Notes under the pieces: model-generated | What the model saw: only the letters and a program-made list of their open reading frames with translations | Told to the model about the DNA's origin: nothing | The model's database searches: none | In this document: positions 34,840-46,600 of the stretch, in pieces | How the letters are laid out: every line of letters begins with the position of its first letter | How positions within the stretch are numbered: the first letter of the stretch is position 1 | Made by a program: the position numbers and the translations under genes | DNA from: Limnomonas spitsbergensis | Lineage: Eukaryota; Chlorophyta; Chlorophyceae; Chlamydomonadales | Assembly: GCA_037349105.1 (NCBI GenBank) | Contig: JAYJMM010000087.1 | Coordinates: 1,421,501 to 1,485,500, forward strand | Direction: 5' to 3' | Length of the DNA: 64,000 nucleotides

Positions 34840-35040
34840 CTAGTCGAGGAAGAGTGACGTACTTCTAAGGAATGCTAATGGCTCGGCCGCGTGGGCGCCT
34901 AACTTAAGGGTTGGGAGGAAAGAACGAAACAAACACATGGGGCAGGGGGGGAAATGATGATCAGTGGGGGGGGGAAGTGAGGGGATAGACAAAAGGCCGG
35001 AAAAGAAAGACAAAGGCGGGTCCAGCCTCAGGGCAGAGCC
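34840..35040 (-). mobile_element. LINE 3' tail copy, opposite orientation
   Basis: Carries the reverse complement GGCTCGGCCGCGTGGGCGCC followed by a purine-rich stretch, i.e. the same terminus and pyrimidine tract on the minus strand. Confidence 0.6.
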
Positions 35041-35099
35041 CATCTGATTGGGTAACTACATTCACTCAGGCGGGGAAATTTCGCACGGCCTTACCTTTT

Positions 35100-35340
35100 C
35101 TGGGAAGAGGGATATTCCCCATTTCACTTAAGTTCCGCTCTTTCTTTCCTTTCCCCAATAACCCTAAAACAGGTTATCCTAATTTCACTGTTGGGCGCTT
35201 ACGTGGTCGAGCCTTTTTAAACAGGGCCAAGAGATCAAGAACATAACAGCTCTAGGCCCTGCTCAAATAGGCTCGGCCGTGTGGGCGCCCAACAGTGAAG
35301 TTGGGGGAAGGGAAAGGAAAGACTGGAAAACAAGGGAGAA
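35100..35340. mobile_element. Pair of opposed LINE 3' tails
   Basis: A plus-strand tail (TTTCCTTTCCCC...GGGCGCTTACGTGGTCGAGC) meets a minus-strand tail (GGCTCGGCCGTGTGGGCGCC, then purine-rich) near 35,250. Confidence 0.55.
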
Positions 35341-35369
35341 AAAAGGGCTAGGATGTGTAACGCCATTGG

Positions 35370-35895
35370 CCAGTTGCGCCGAAGCAGGCAAACTCGCCAG
35401 ACAATCTTCACTCTCAGCCCGCCCAGGACGCAGGGTTCCATGTTCCTGCCACCTCACATAAGAGGATGGCATGGCTACACCATGGCCCAGACTGTGCATG
35501 GTAGCTGGAATTGAGCCTAGTCACTCCCTACCAGCCCCAAGTGGCCGAGCGTTCAGCAAGGCCCAGCGGGCATGCGCGTTCTTAACCTGGGCAGGCTTGG
35601 GTTGGAAGCCCTGTCCACCGTGGAAGATATGGTCACACTTGTTGAGGGCTGGACTCCAGAAGGACTGGGGAGTCGGGCTTCCTTTCTTTTTTCTTGGGGG
35701 GACTGTCCCTTTCGTTTCCTCCGCCCTTCGCGTTAGTTACCGACCTGATAGTTGGACACGGGCGAGCCTTCCTGAGCACGGGCTAGGAGTCAATGACGTT
35801 ACAGTTCTGGGCCAAGCACAAGAAGGCACGGCCCAGGAGTGCGTAGACATTATATAACACCAAGGGGCCTTTCTAAAACGGCTCGACCGCTTGAT
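35370..35895 (+). mobile_element. Decayed LINE 3' end
   Basis: Contains LGWKPCP-type coding traces near 35,590-35,640, a CTTTCTTTTTTCTTGG tract and a diverged terminus (GGACACGGGCGAGCC...AATGACGTTACAG). A further terminus piece sits at about 35,862-35,890. Confidence 0.45.
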
Positions 35896-37357
35896 CTCTG
35901 GCCAAAACTGCTACGACACCCTTCGGTAGAAGTAGATAAACCGGATATCGGTTGCCACTGCATGCTGCCAGTTGCCATGCCCTAGCGGCTTGCAGGCAGT
36001 GTGCAGAGGGCGGAATCCTCCTAGTTCTTTCACAGAAACTGAAGGCAAAGAAGGCGCTCACGTCTCAAGTTACAATTAAACAACGGTTCGCGTAGGACTC
36101 ACTTGCCAGAATTTGTGTATGGGTGCTGGGCCCATTGGCACCCAAAGGACTGAAAATATGAGAGCGTTTTAGAAATAAATTAACAGCTGGAGAATCTGCT
36201 CCCCTTCGCCAGGGCCGATGAGTTCATTCAACGGGCCGCCCACGGCAGGGCGCAAGACGTGGTCTACTGGTCTGCATAGAGTTGCTTCCCCCACGCTTGC
36301 CTCTCTCCTGATACCCCCCCCACCCTCCTTGTCTTCCTCACAGAGAATTCAAAGCCAAGGCGTCGGGCGCATGAACAACTAGTCCGCACTTGCTCTGCCG
36401 TCCCCCTATTTCCTATGGAGGCCCCCATGGACAACTGGCAAAACAAAAAGGCGACATGCGGCCCTGCACTCTCAAACTCCCTAGAACAATGAAGCCTGCG
36501 AAAACGAAGCACTCGAAATCCACGACCTTTGCTAATGAAGCACTGGGTCCCAAGCTCTCACATGCACACAACGCCATGCAGGCAGAGACGCGCTGAAGGC
36601 TGCAACGGCTTCCTTGAGCGCTTTGACAGGGTGCCGGCAACCAGCTTAGCCCTTCTGGCAGGGTGCCACCTCAAGCTCTGGCGGGTCACGGTAATCCCTT
36701 GGCTGGTTCCCAGAGATCAGGAGTTGACACATTCACGTCCAGAGGCAGCAGCCCACACCGACAGGTCAAAGTTCACACCCAGATATCACATTTTTTCTCA
36801 ACAAGTAGCCCCCCAACAGCCCAGCCTGCGGCTCCCCACTGTCACACACACCTTTTGGCGCCCCGATCTCGAAATCTATTTCCCACACATCAACAGTGTT
36901 GATGAGAAGTCTGTCATGGGAAGCAACATGCGAGCACACTGCGCGTTATAGGTGCGGCTGCATCTGCCCCTACCAAACCACGCAAGGCCTTGCTGCCCAA
37001 TCTCCCTCCGGCGAATAAATGATTCCTTATTGTATCACAGCTGGGCACCGACACCCTCCCAGCCTGCCTTGCTTCAGCCCCAAAGCCGCACGCCACCAGG
37101 GCGCGCCGACACACTAACAGAACCTAAAAGCCAGCTGCCCGTGTTGGTGCGCTGCGTTCGTATGTCCACCCTTCCACTCATTCCCTAGCGATACAGCCGC
37201 CACCTCTGTTCGCTGAAGGCGCTCTTGTACCGGCAGCATCGAGTTCGCTTGGAATTTCTCCTTAATCACAGCTCATCCGCCGATACAAACAACTCGTTCC
37301 CTTGCGATACAGCCGCCACTTCTGCGCTTGAGGCGCTCTTGTACCAGCAGCATCGCT
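35896..37357. other. Intergenic region without a recognised gene
   Basis: Several open frames of 60-140 codons on both strands, none with a recognisable domain or a splice-consistent partner. It lies downstream of the REC-like gene, which ends at 37,358. Confidence 0.5.
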
Positions 37358-37636
37358 CTACTGCCTCCCTGCTCCGAGCAACGTCTCCCCCAGAACAGTA
37401 TCGAAGTGCAGCGCCTGTTGCTGCTGCTGCTGTTGCTGTTGTTGCTGTCGCTGCTGCAGCTCAACCTGCTGGAGCGCACTCTCCAGCACGAAGCCTGCCA
37501 CAGGTCCAGGGCCGGGCTCGCAGCCCCGGTGGTACAGCTTGCTCGTGCTGTTCCTGTTACTAGGAGACGCGCTAGACAGCCGGCTGTTATTATTGCTGTT
37601 GTTGTTGCTCCGGACAAGGCGTTCGAGTTCGTCCAC
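37358..37636 (-). other. Last exon of the REC-like gene, with Asn-rich and poly-Gln tracts
   Basis: 92 codons plus TAG (37,358-37,360). After VDELERLVRS (end of a coiled-coil heptad pattern) it encodes an Asn/Ser-rich stretch and a run of about 14 residues, nearly all Gln, from mixed CAG and CAA codons. Acceptor TTTCAACAG at 37,637. Confidence 0.8.
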
Positions 37637-40600
37637 CTGTTGAAATGGAGGCACCATGGGCGTCAGGGCCAGTAATTATATTTATTGATTAAGCTACAAT
37701 TTACTGCTTCCTTGTTAGTCATCGGGTGCTTCAGCTACAATACTTTATTTCAGTGTTTCAGCTACAATTCAGCTACAACACTATTCATGCTAGGGTGCTT
37801 AATTTACAATTCAGCTACATCACCTGCAGCGGCCGAGTAAGACTGGTGTAGCAAGCAGTCATTATTTTAGCATGCTTCATCTACAATTCAGCTACTCCAC
37901 GGCCTTTGGCCATGGGGGCCTGGTGCAGCAAGCCGTACTGCTTGGGCCACCCGTCGCAGGCCGATGAAGGTTTGGTCCCGATCAGCCCAGTGATGGCCGC
38001 CCGGCGGTCCCCCAAAGGTGCTCTGGTACACACTATAAATAAACACTGGCAGCAAGCCCATCTGCTTGGGCCACTGGCCTTGTGACAGTAACGGTCGGGT
38101 CACCGATGGCCGAGTGGTGGCCGCCCTGAGGCCCCAAAGATGGTCAGGGGTGCACGAAAATGAACACTGTCCACGATGGATTAGATCACAGGGGCAGGCC
38201 CAAAGGCCTAACCTTTAAACAATATTTAAGATACCTGTACCCTGCGCTGTAAAGTTCCGTATCCGTAAAAAAAAGGCCCCGCACCGACTGTGTCGGGTTT
38301 CAAGCGGTATTTTTCAGCGACAGCAACTTGCGCGCTACTTAAGATAAAGGAATCAAGCGGCCGAAGCGGAGTTTGCATACAATTAATTTAGTTTGCTTCC
38401 TGCCATTTAAACAGCACCCAGCCTGCATGAATATTAGTGCTCTTTAGGTACCCTGACTCAAAATAGTAACCCTAAAACCTCAACCTTGATATTAACCCTG
38501 ACCCCTTAACCTTGATAGTCACCTTAAACCCTCATCCTTGCGCTGCTGGTACCCAAACCTGAAAAGTGCTCAAGTCTCAATCCCAGAACCTATCCCAGTA
38601 CCAAGCTACCAACCCGACGGCAATCGAGAAAATCATTCACAGTGCGAAGTCAGCTGTAGTTAAACTTTCATTGGGTGATGGCCGGTACCGGTACATGTTT
38701 GTTTTGCGTTTTCCCCACTTCTAACAATCTCCAAACACGGGAGGTGGGAAGTTCTTTCCCACTTCCAACTTTTTCCCACTCCCACTTCCAAGAGGTCCAC
38801 CACCAAAATTCCCTCCTCCTGCGATCCTCGCACCTTATGCATCAAGGCACAGTTCCTGTCAGAGACTGCACTCAGCTGGCCCTGGACACCCGTGGCTGCG
38901 TTGTCCATGCGGGCCTGAGAGAAAAAGCAGGCGACAGGCAGTCAGGAAACAAATAGCAGAACCACGTATGGCAGCTTTGGGTTTTGCAGCCTAGGGTCAT
39001 CAACACTGGTTTCGTTTAGGTGCTCATATAGCAGCAGCAGCAGGTGCACATATAGCAGCAAACCTGGACCGGCCTATGAGTGGTGGCCACAGTAGCTGGG
39101 CTGTCCATAAACAGGGCATCCTGCCAGAGGCTGTAGTGTAGCTGACACGCAGCTGAGACACGAAAAAACACTGCTTTGGGTGTCAGAGGCGTGCCAGGTC
39201 CAGGGTTAAGGGTTTAGGGTCCAGGTCAATAACAGGCGCAGCCCCAGGCTGAGACATGAATGTCCCGGGTGTACCGATAATATTACAACCCTTTCCTGAC
39301 ATTGCTTTACGAGCTTTCTTAAGCACCACTCCATTTAAAAGCAGCAGATAGAGAGCCTAACTAGGTGCATCTCTTGGGACATTAAATGGAGCTACACCAC
39401 ATGCAGCCTCAAAACTGCCCCGAGAGACAAGGCATATGCCCCTGATGTACCTCCCGCCTGAAACTGATAAGTGCCATCTTGATTCAAAGATCACCATGAG
39501 GATTCTAGCTCCTCCAGAGGGATGAGGTCGTGTGGTGCGAAACCAGCAACATGCATGGTGCACTTTGCATGGCATGCATTGCGCCATGCAAAAGCCTGAC
39601 ACCTGCCTAATTGAACAAGGCAATACCGGTACATATTCCCTGACAGAGACAACAGCGACAAAAAGTGGACGCATCTCCACCTAACTTGATTAACACCATC
39701 AGCAACCCAGCAGATTCAGCATCACATCTCCATTCCCTTTGACCGACACACAAATGTTGACACAGGCAGCCAGGCAGGGACAGCGTCACACCTACATCCT
39801 CCTTCAACCACCACATTGGCATCACCATCAGCAGCCAGGCTCATACCACCTCTCTCCTTGCTTTTAACCCAGCCAGGCTCATACCACCCCTCTCCTTGCT
39901 TTTAACCCAGCCAGGCTCATACCACCTCTCTCCTTGATTTTAACCCAGCCAGGCTCATACCACCTCTCTCCTTGATTTTACCCCAGCCAGGCTCATACCA
40001 CCTCTCTCCTTGCTTTTACCCCAGCCAGGCTCATACCACCTCTCTCCTTGATTTTACCCCAGCCAGGCTCATACCACCTCTCTCCTTGATTTTACCCCAG
40101 CCAGGCTCATACCACCTCTCTCCTTGCTTTTACCCCAGCCAGGCTCATACCACCTCTCTCCTTGCTTTTACCCCAGCCAGGCTCATACCACCTCTCTCCT
40201 TGCTTTTACCCCAGCCAGGCTCATACCACCTCTCTCCTTGATTTTACCCCAGCCAGGCTCATACCACCTCTCTCCTTGCTTTTACCCCAGCCAGGCTCAT
40301 ACCACCTCTCTCCTTGCTTTTACCCCAGCCAGGCTCATACCACCTCTCTCCTTGCTTTTACCCCAGCCAGGCTCATACCACCTCTCTCCTTGATTTTACC
40401 CCAGCCAGGCTCATACCACCTCTCTCCTTGCTTTTACCCCAGCCAGGCTCATACCACCTCTCTCCTTGATTTTACCCCAGCCAGGCTCATACCACCTCTC
40501 TCCTTGCTTTTACCCCAGCCAGGCTCATACCACCTCTCTCCTTGCTTTTACCCCAGCCAGGCTCATACCACCTCTCTCCTTGATTTTACCCCAGCCAGGC

Positions 40601-43600
40601 TCATACCACCTCTCTCCTTGCTTTTACCCCAGCCAGGCTCATACCACCTCTCTCCTTGATTTTACCCCAGCCAGGCTCATACCACCTCTCTCCTTGCTTT
40701 TACCCCAGCCAGGCTCATACCACCTCTCTCCTTGCTTTTAACCCAGCCAGGCTCATACCACCTCTCTCCTTGCTTTTACCCCAGCCAGGCTCTTACCACC
40801 TCTCTCCTTGATTTTACCCCAGCCAGGCTCTTACCACCTCTCCTTGCTTTTACCCCAGCCAGGCTCATACCACCTCTCTCCTTGCTTTTACCCCAGCCAG
40901 GCTCATACCACCTCTCTCCTTGCTTTTACCCCAGCCAGGCTCATACCACCTCTCTCCTTGCTTTTACCCCAGCCAGGCTCATACCACCTCTCTCCTTGAT
41001 TTTAACCCAGCCAGGCTCATAACACCTCTCTCCTTGATTTTAACCCAGCCAGGCTCATACCACCTCTCTCCTTGATTTTAACCCAGCCAGGCTCATACCA
41101 CCTCTCTCCTTGATTTTAACCCAGCCAGGCTCATACCACCTCTCTCCTTGATTTTACCCCAGCCAGGCTCATACCACCTCTCTCCTTGATTTTACCCCAG
41201 CCAGGCTCATACCACCTCTCTCCTTGATTTTAACCCAGCCAGGCTCATACCACCTCTCTCCTTGCTTTTACCCCAGCCAGGCTCATACCACCTCTCTCCT
41301 TGATTTTACCCCAGCCAGGCTCATACCACCTCTCCCCTTGCTTTTACCCCAGCCAGGCTCATACCACCTCTCTCCTTGATTTCACCCCAGCCAGGCTCAT
41401 ACCACCTCTCTCCTTGCTTTTACCCCAGCCAGGCTCATAACACCTCTCTCCTTGATTTTACCCCAGCCAGGCTCATACCACCTCTCTCCTTGCTTTTACC
41501 CCAGCCAGGCTCATACCACCTCTCTCCTTGATTTTACCCCAGCCAGGCTCATACCACCTCTCTCCTTGATTTTACCCCAGCCAGGCTCATACCACCTCTC
41601 TCCTTGATTTTAACCCAGCCAGGCTCATACCACCTCTCTCCTTGCTTTTACCCCAGCCAGGCTCTTACCACCTCTCTCCTTGATTTTACCCCAGCCAGGC
41701 TCATACCACCTCTCTCCTTGCTTTTACCCCAGCCAGGCTCATACCACCTCTCTCCTTGCTTTTACCCCAGCCAGGCTCATACCACCTCTCTCCTTGCTTT
41801 TACCCCAGCCAGGCTCATACCACCTCTCTCCTTGCTTTTACCCCAGCCAGGCTCATACCACCTCTCTCCTTGCTTTTACCCCAGCCAGGCTCATACCACC
41901 TCTCTCCTTGATTTTAACCAACTCTCTCAAACCTGCATTTTGTTGAGCTAAGGTTATAATTAATTTAATATTTATTTATTACCAAAAGCGCCCGGGCAGG
42001 TACTGCCTCATACCTCCATTTCCTTCTGCTACCGGTAAATACTTGTTTTATATTTATTTATCATCGGAGGCACCTAGGCAGGTGCAGCCTCGCACCTCCA
42101 TTTCGTTCTGCTGCCGGTAATGCTCCATTTAATACATATTTACCACCAGAAGCACACACGGGCAGTTCCCGCCTCACACCTCCATTTTTGTTCAGGTATC
42201 GAAATTTATTTATTTAATATTTATTCATCACCAAAGCACATAAAAGGTACCGCCACGCACGTCCATTTTGTTCAGGTACCGACATTTATTCATTTGTCAC
42301 ATTTTTATCACCAGGAGCACCTAAATGTACCGCCTCGCACCTCCATTTTGTTCAGCTTTAGTTCTAGCCTTCGGTTCTCATCGTCCTGCACATGGAGCGT
42401 GGTCACACACTGTTTAGTACAATAGGTGCTTCAGCTACAATACAGCTACACCGATGAGGTTTAGGCATGCTTTGGCTTCAAATTCCAGCCTACAATTCAG
42501 CTGCATCGCGGCCTGCATAGCCGCGGGGGCCTGGTGCAGCATGCCTAGCTCCTAAGGCCACCGGCCAGCTGGTCAAGGCTCGGGGGCATCACCACCCAGC
42601 AGATTGACCAAGGAAAGCCAGTGTAAACTGAAATTCAACACTGGCCGCTATCAGCTCAAGGAGGGTTGGTGCGACGGACAGGACAGGGCGGACGGGGCTC
42701 AGCAGAGAGCAGCCCAGACTACAACAAGGCCTAAACAGCGAAGAAGCGAACACCGGTCACATCTTAAAATACAGTGTATAGCTATTCAAACACGTCCCTA
42801 GCTTAGCCGCGGTTCAGCTACAGTTCAGCTACGGTTCACTTACAGTCCATCAACAGTTCAGCTACATCCCTGCCTCTGACCGGAGGCCCCTTGCCTGACC
42901 AGCCCTGCTGCTAGGGATTAAAATATCGCATGCTCGTCCAAACTTTGTCCCCATCGGCCGAGCGGTGGTCGACCAGTGGCGAGTCAAAAATTGTATGGTA
43001 AACACTGAATGGCTCTGCAGACTTGCCGCAATTTGGCCGGAAAAAAGGCGGCCTAATGGACAGAAAAACCAACAAGTCAGATGACCTGCAAAGCAGCAGA
43101 GTCTGTAAATACAAATACCGAAAGATGGCCGTGCATCGAATACACGAATCGGTTCGCGAAAGACAGCCCACCTTGCTGAGCAGCTTCCGCTCCATGTCGA
43201 GCAGCTTCTTCCCCAGTCGTTGGTTCTCGTCCGAAAGCTCCGTGACCTGCTCCTCGAATTCGGTCTCGGCGACGGCTCCGAGACCCGCGCGTCCGCCCTC
43301 ACGCGTGGACAGCCGATCTGTCCCTAGAATCATGCTGCCCGCCTGCGCGTTGAAAAAATGGCCACTTTCAGGAAACGATGAAAGAGCAGGACTCCTCATG
43401 CCTCCTCTCCGCACATCATGCCTCAGGCCTCCTCTCTGCACAACATGCCTCATACCTCCTCTCTGCACAACATGCATCATGCCTCCTCTCTGCACAACAT
43501 GCATCATGCCTCCTCTCTGCACAACATGCCTCATGCCTCCTCTCTGCACAACATGCATCATGCCTCCTCTCTGCACAACATGCCTCATGCCTCCTCTCTG

Positions 43601-46600
43601 CACAACATGCCTCCTCTCTGCACATCATGCCTCCTCTCTGCACAACATGCATCCTCATACCTCCTTAGGCCAGCTCATGCCTCCTCTCTGCACAACATGC
43701 CTCATGCCTCCTCTCTGCACAACATGCCTCATACCTCCTCTCCGCACATCATGCCTCAGGCCTCCTCTCTGCACAACATGCCTCATGCCTCCTCTCTGCA
43801 CAACATGCCTCATGCCTCCTCTTTGCACAACATGCCTCATGCCTCCTCTCTGCAAAACATGCCTCATGCCTCTTCTCTGCACAACATGCCTCCTCTCTGC
43901 ACAACATGCATCCTCATGCCTCCTTATGTCGGCTCATGCCTCCTCATGCCAGCTCATGCCTCCTCATGCCAGCTCATGCCTCCTAGGCCGCATGGCAGCT
44001 GTAATGTAGCTGAAGCAGGCTCCAGTATATCCACATCACCTCACCTCTGTGGCCAGGTGCAGTTTAGCCATCATGTTCCTGGCTTCGTCCATGGCTTTCT
44101 CTAGCTCTAGCTTGATGCTGTGCTGTCGCTGGACATGTCGCTCAATGCGGGCGACGAGCTCATCCAGGTCCACTGGCTTGGCCTGGGGAGAGGAAGCATG
44201 TGGCACGGTTGTTAAAGGTGGGGGGGGGAAGCGTGTAGCACGGTCATGATGGAGGGGTGGGTAGCACGGCCGTCAGGGGGGGGGGGGGCTTGGAGCACTG
44301 TCGTCGGGGGGGGGGGGATAGGGGTTAGGGTTCCCGCCCCCTGCAGGGGGGGCATTTTGCAGGGGGCCATAAAATTAAGCAACGGGGTGCAGGGCGGTAG
44401 GGGGGCACCCGGGAAAGTGCAAGGGGTCACGGGAAAGAGTAAGTTTTTTTTTGCATGGTCTGCTTGGGACCATGCAGGCCCAAGCAGACCATGCAGAACC
44501 TGCCCTCCCTCTGCCTCCTCTGCCTCCCTTCCCGCCCCTGCCCCCCACCCCACTGCCTCTGCCGTCCCTCTGTCTCCCTTCCTGCCCCCCATCCCACTGC
44601 CTGTGCCCTCCTTCTGCCCCCCTTCCTGCCCCCTGCCCCCCACCCCACTGCCTCTGCCTTCCCTCTGCCTCCCTTCCTGCCCCCTGCCCCCCAACCCAAT
44701 GCCTGTGCCCCTGCCCACCCTTCCACCATGTTATCTGCCCCCCTCCCTCCTGCCCCTCCCCATACCGCCTGCCCACACACACCCCCTGCCTCCCTGTCCA
44801 CCCACAGACCCACTCCCATACCCCCTGCCCCTCCGCCCATGTAATTTGCCCCCCTCCCCCCCCTCCCCTACCCTTGCCCCCTGCCCACCCACTCCCATAC
44901 CCCCTGCCCCCCATGCTATCTGCCCCCCTCCCCCCTGCCCCTCCCTTGCCCCCTGACCACCCACTCTTCTCCCCCCTGCCCCTCCGCCCACCATGTAATC
45001 TGCAGCTCCTGCCTGCAACGCCGCCACTGCATCAAACCGGCTGCCACGCGACCCTAGCACCACGATGGCCACCGTCGCGTTCTGCGCCTGCAGCTGTTTG
45101 ATCAGCTGAGCAGTGGCACCGAATGCGGGGAGATCTGCGAAGGTGGGGGGGAGGCGGAGCAGAGTGAAGTACATAAGACGGACGCCTGATGCGCCTGCAG
45201 CTGCTAGGTCAGCTTCAGCTACAATTCGGCTGCATCGCGGTCTATTGCCCGGGCAGCCCAGTGCAGCCAGCCCTGCTGCTTAGGGTTGGAGGCATCGCTT
45301 AAAGATGAGGGTTTCAGCTCTAAAACACGACAGCCATACATCTTCTCAGAGTTTAGGGTTTAGGGATGAGCTCCGCAAAACGTCAGCCACGCGCAACATC
45401 TCGGGGTTTAGGGTTGAGGGCTAAGCTCTAGAACACAACAGCCACGCGCAACATTCCACGGGGTGACAGCGCGAGCAGTATGCAGGTATTGTGGCCGTAC
45501 AAACCAGTCACCTACCTGAGGAAAATGGGATGGTCATTTGATTGCCTTTTTTCTCTGGATAGGTGGCAGCACCAGTGCAGATAACGAACATCGGCAAAAG
45601 CTCGATGAGTTTTTGACGCCTTTTCTAAGAGGCCGCGAATTGCTGTCAAGCATTGCCGCTGCATTCCCCCCAACGTACTGACCACAACCTATATTACAGG
45701 TAGGCAAATCTTATCTCCAGATCGCATCAACCTTGTGTCATACCCCAACGGACTCCAGGATCTGCCGTCATATCCCGGGGGTACCTCAACAACTGTTGAC
45801 ACATCTCATCTTCAGGGACTGCAGGATGATTTTTGTATTACCAGTGCTCCCCATAATGCAGTAAGAAACATGGACAGAGCTTGCCCCACCCTCAGCACAC
45901 ATGGAACGCGTCGCCAGCCAATTCTCACCACTGCACCACATGGACATGCCAGAACCTCATGCGAACATGCATTCATGCGGCCATACAGGGCACCCCATGC
46001 TGCCATGCGGGGCACCCCATGCTGCCATGTGAGGCACCCCATGCGGTCATGCCGCCATGTGAGGCACCCCAAGCGGTCATGGCGCCATGTGAGGCACCCC
46101 ATGCGGCCATGCGGCCATGTGAGGCACCCGTGCGGCCATGCGGTCATGTGAGGCACCCCATGCGGCAATGCGGTCATGTGAGGCTCCCTATGCGGCAATG
46201 CTGCCATGCAAGGCAGTCCATGCGGCCATGTGAGGCAACCCATACAGCCATGTAGCCATGCGTGGCATATCGTGCGCCATGTTGCGATCGCCATGCCAGC
46301 AGCTGCAAATACTCTGCCCCCCCCCCCTCTGCCCCACCTTGCTGCCACCTCTCCCCCCCCCCCTACCTCGTAGTGTCTTCATCCTTCTCTACCCCACCAC
46401 CCTCCACCCTCCAATTCGCTGCCCCGCCCGCCCACTGGCCGCCCCCCCCACGTGAGTTAGCAGGGACCAAAACTCCGTCACCACATCCCTGGGCATGTCG
46501 GCCATGCTCCTATCAGAACCCTCGGCCTCCCCTGCCCACTGGCCGCCCCACTCTGCTTTTCATTTCTCAGCTTGAGTCCACTCTCAACAGGCCGCCCTGC

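Noticed and set aside
39972..41951. Plus-strand frames of 60-165 codons (PARLIPPLS repeats)
   Set aside because: Translations of the 38-bp minisatellite in an intron of the REC-like gene.
43023..44104. Cys/Met/His-rich 228-328-codon plus frames
   Set aside because: Antisense of REC-gene exon 6 fused to the 27-bp repeat.
44246..45101. Pro/Cys-rich frames on both strands
   Set aside because: Low-complexity C-rich intron between exons 4 and 5 of the REC-like gene.
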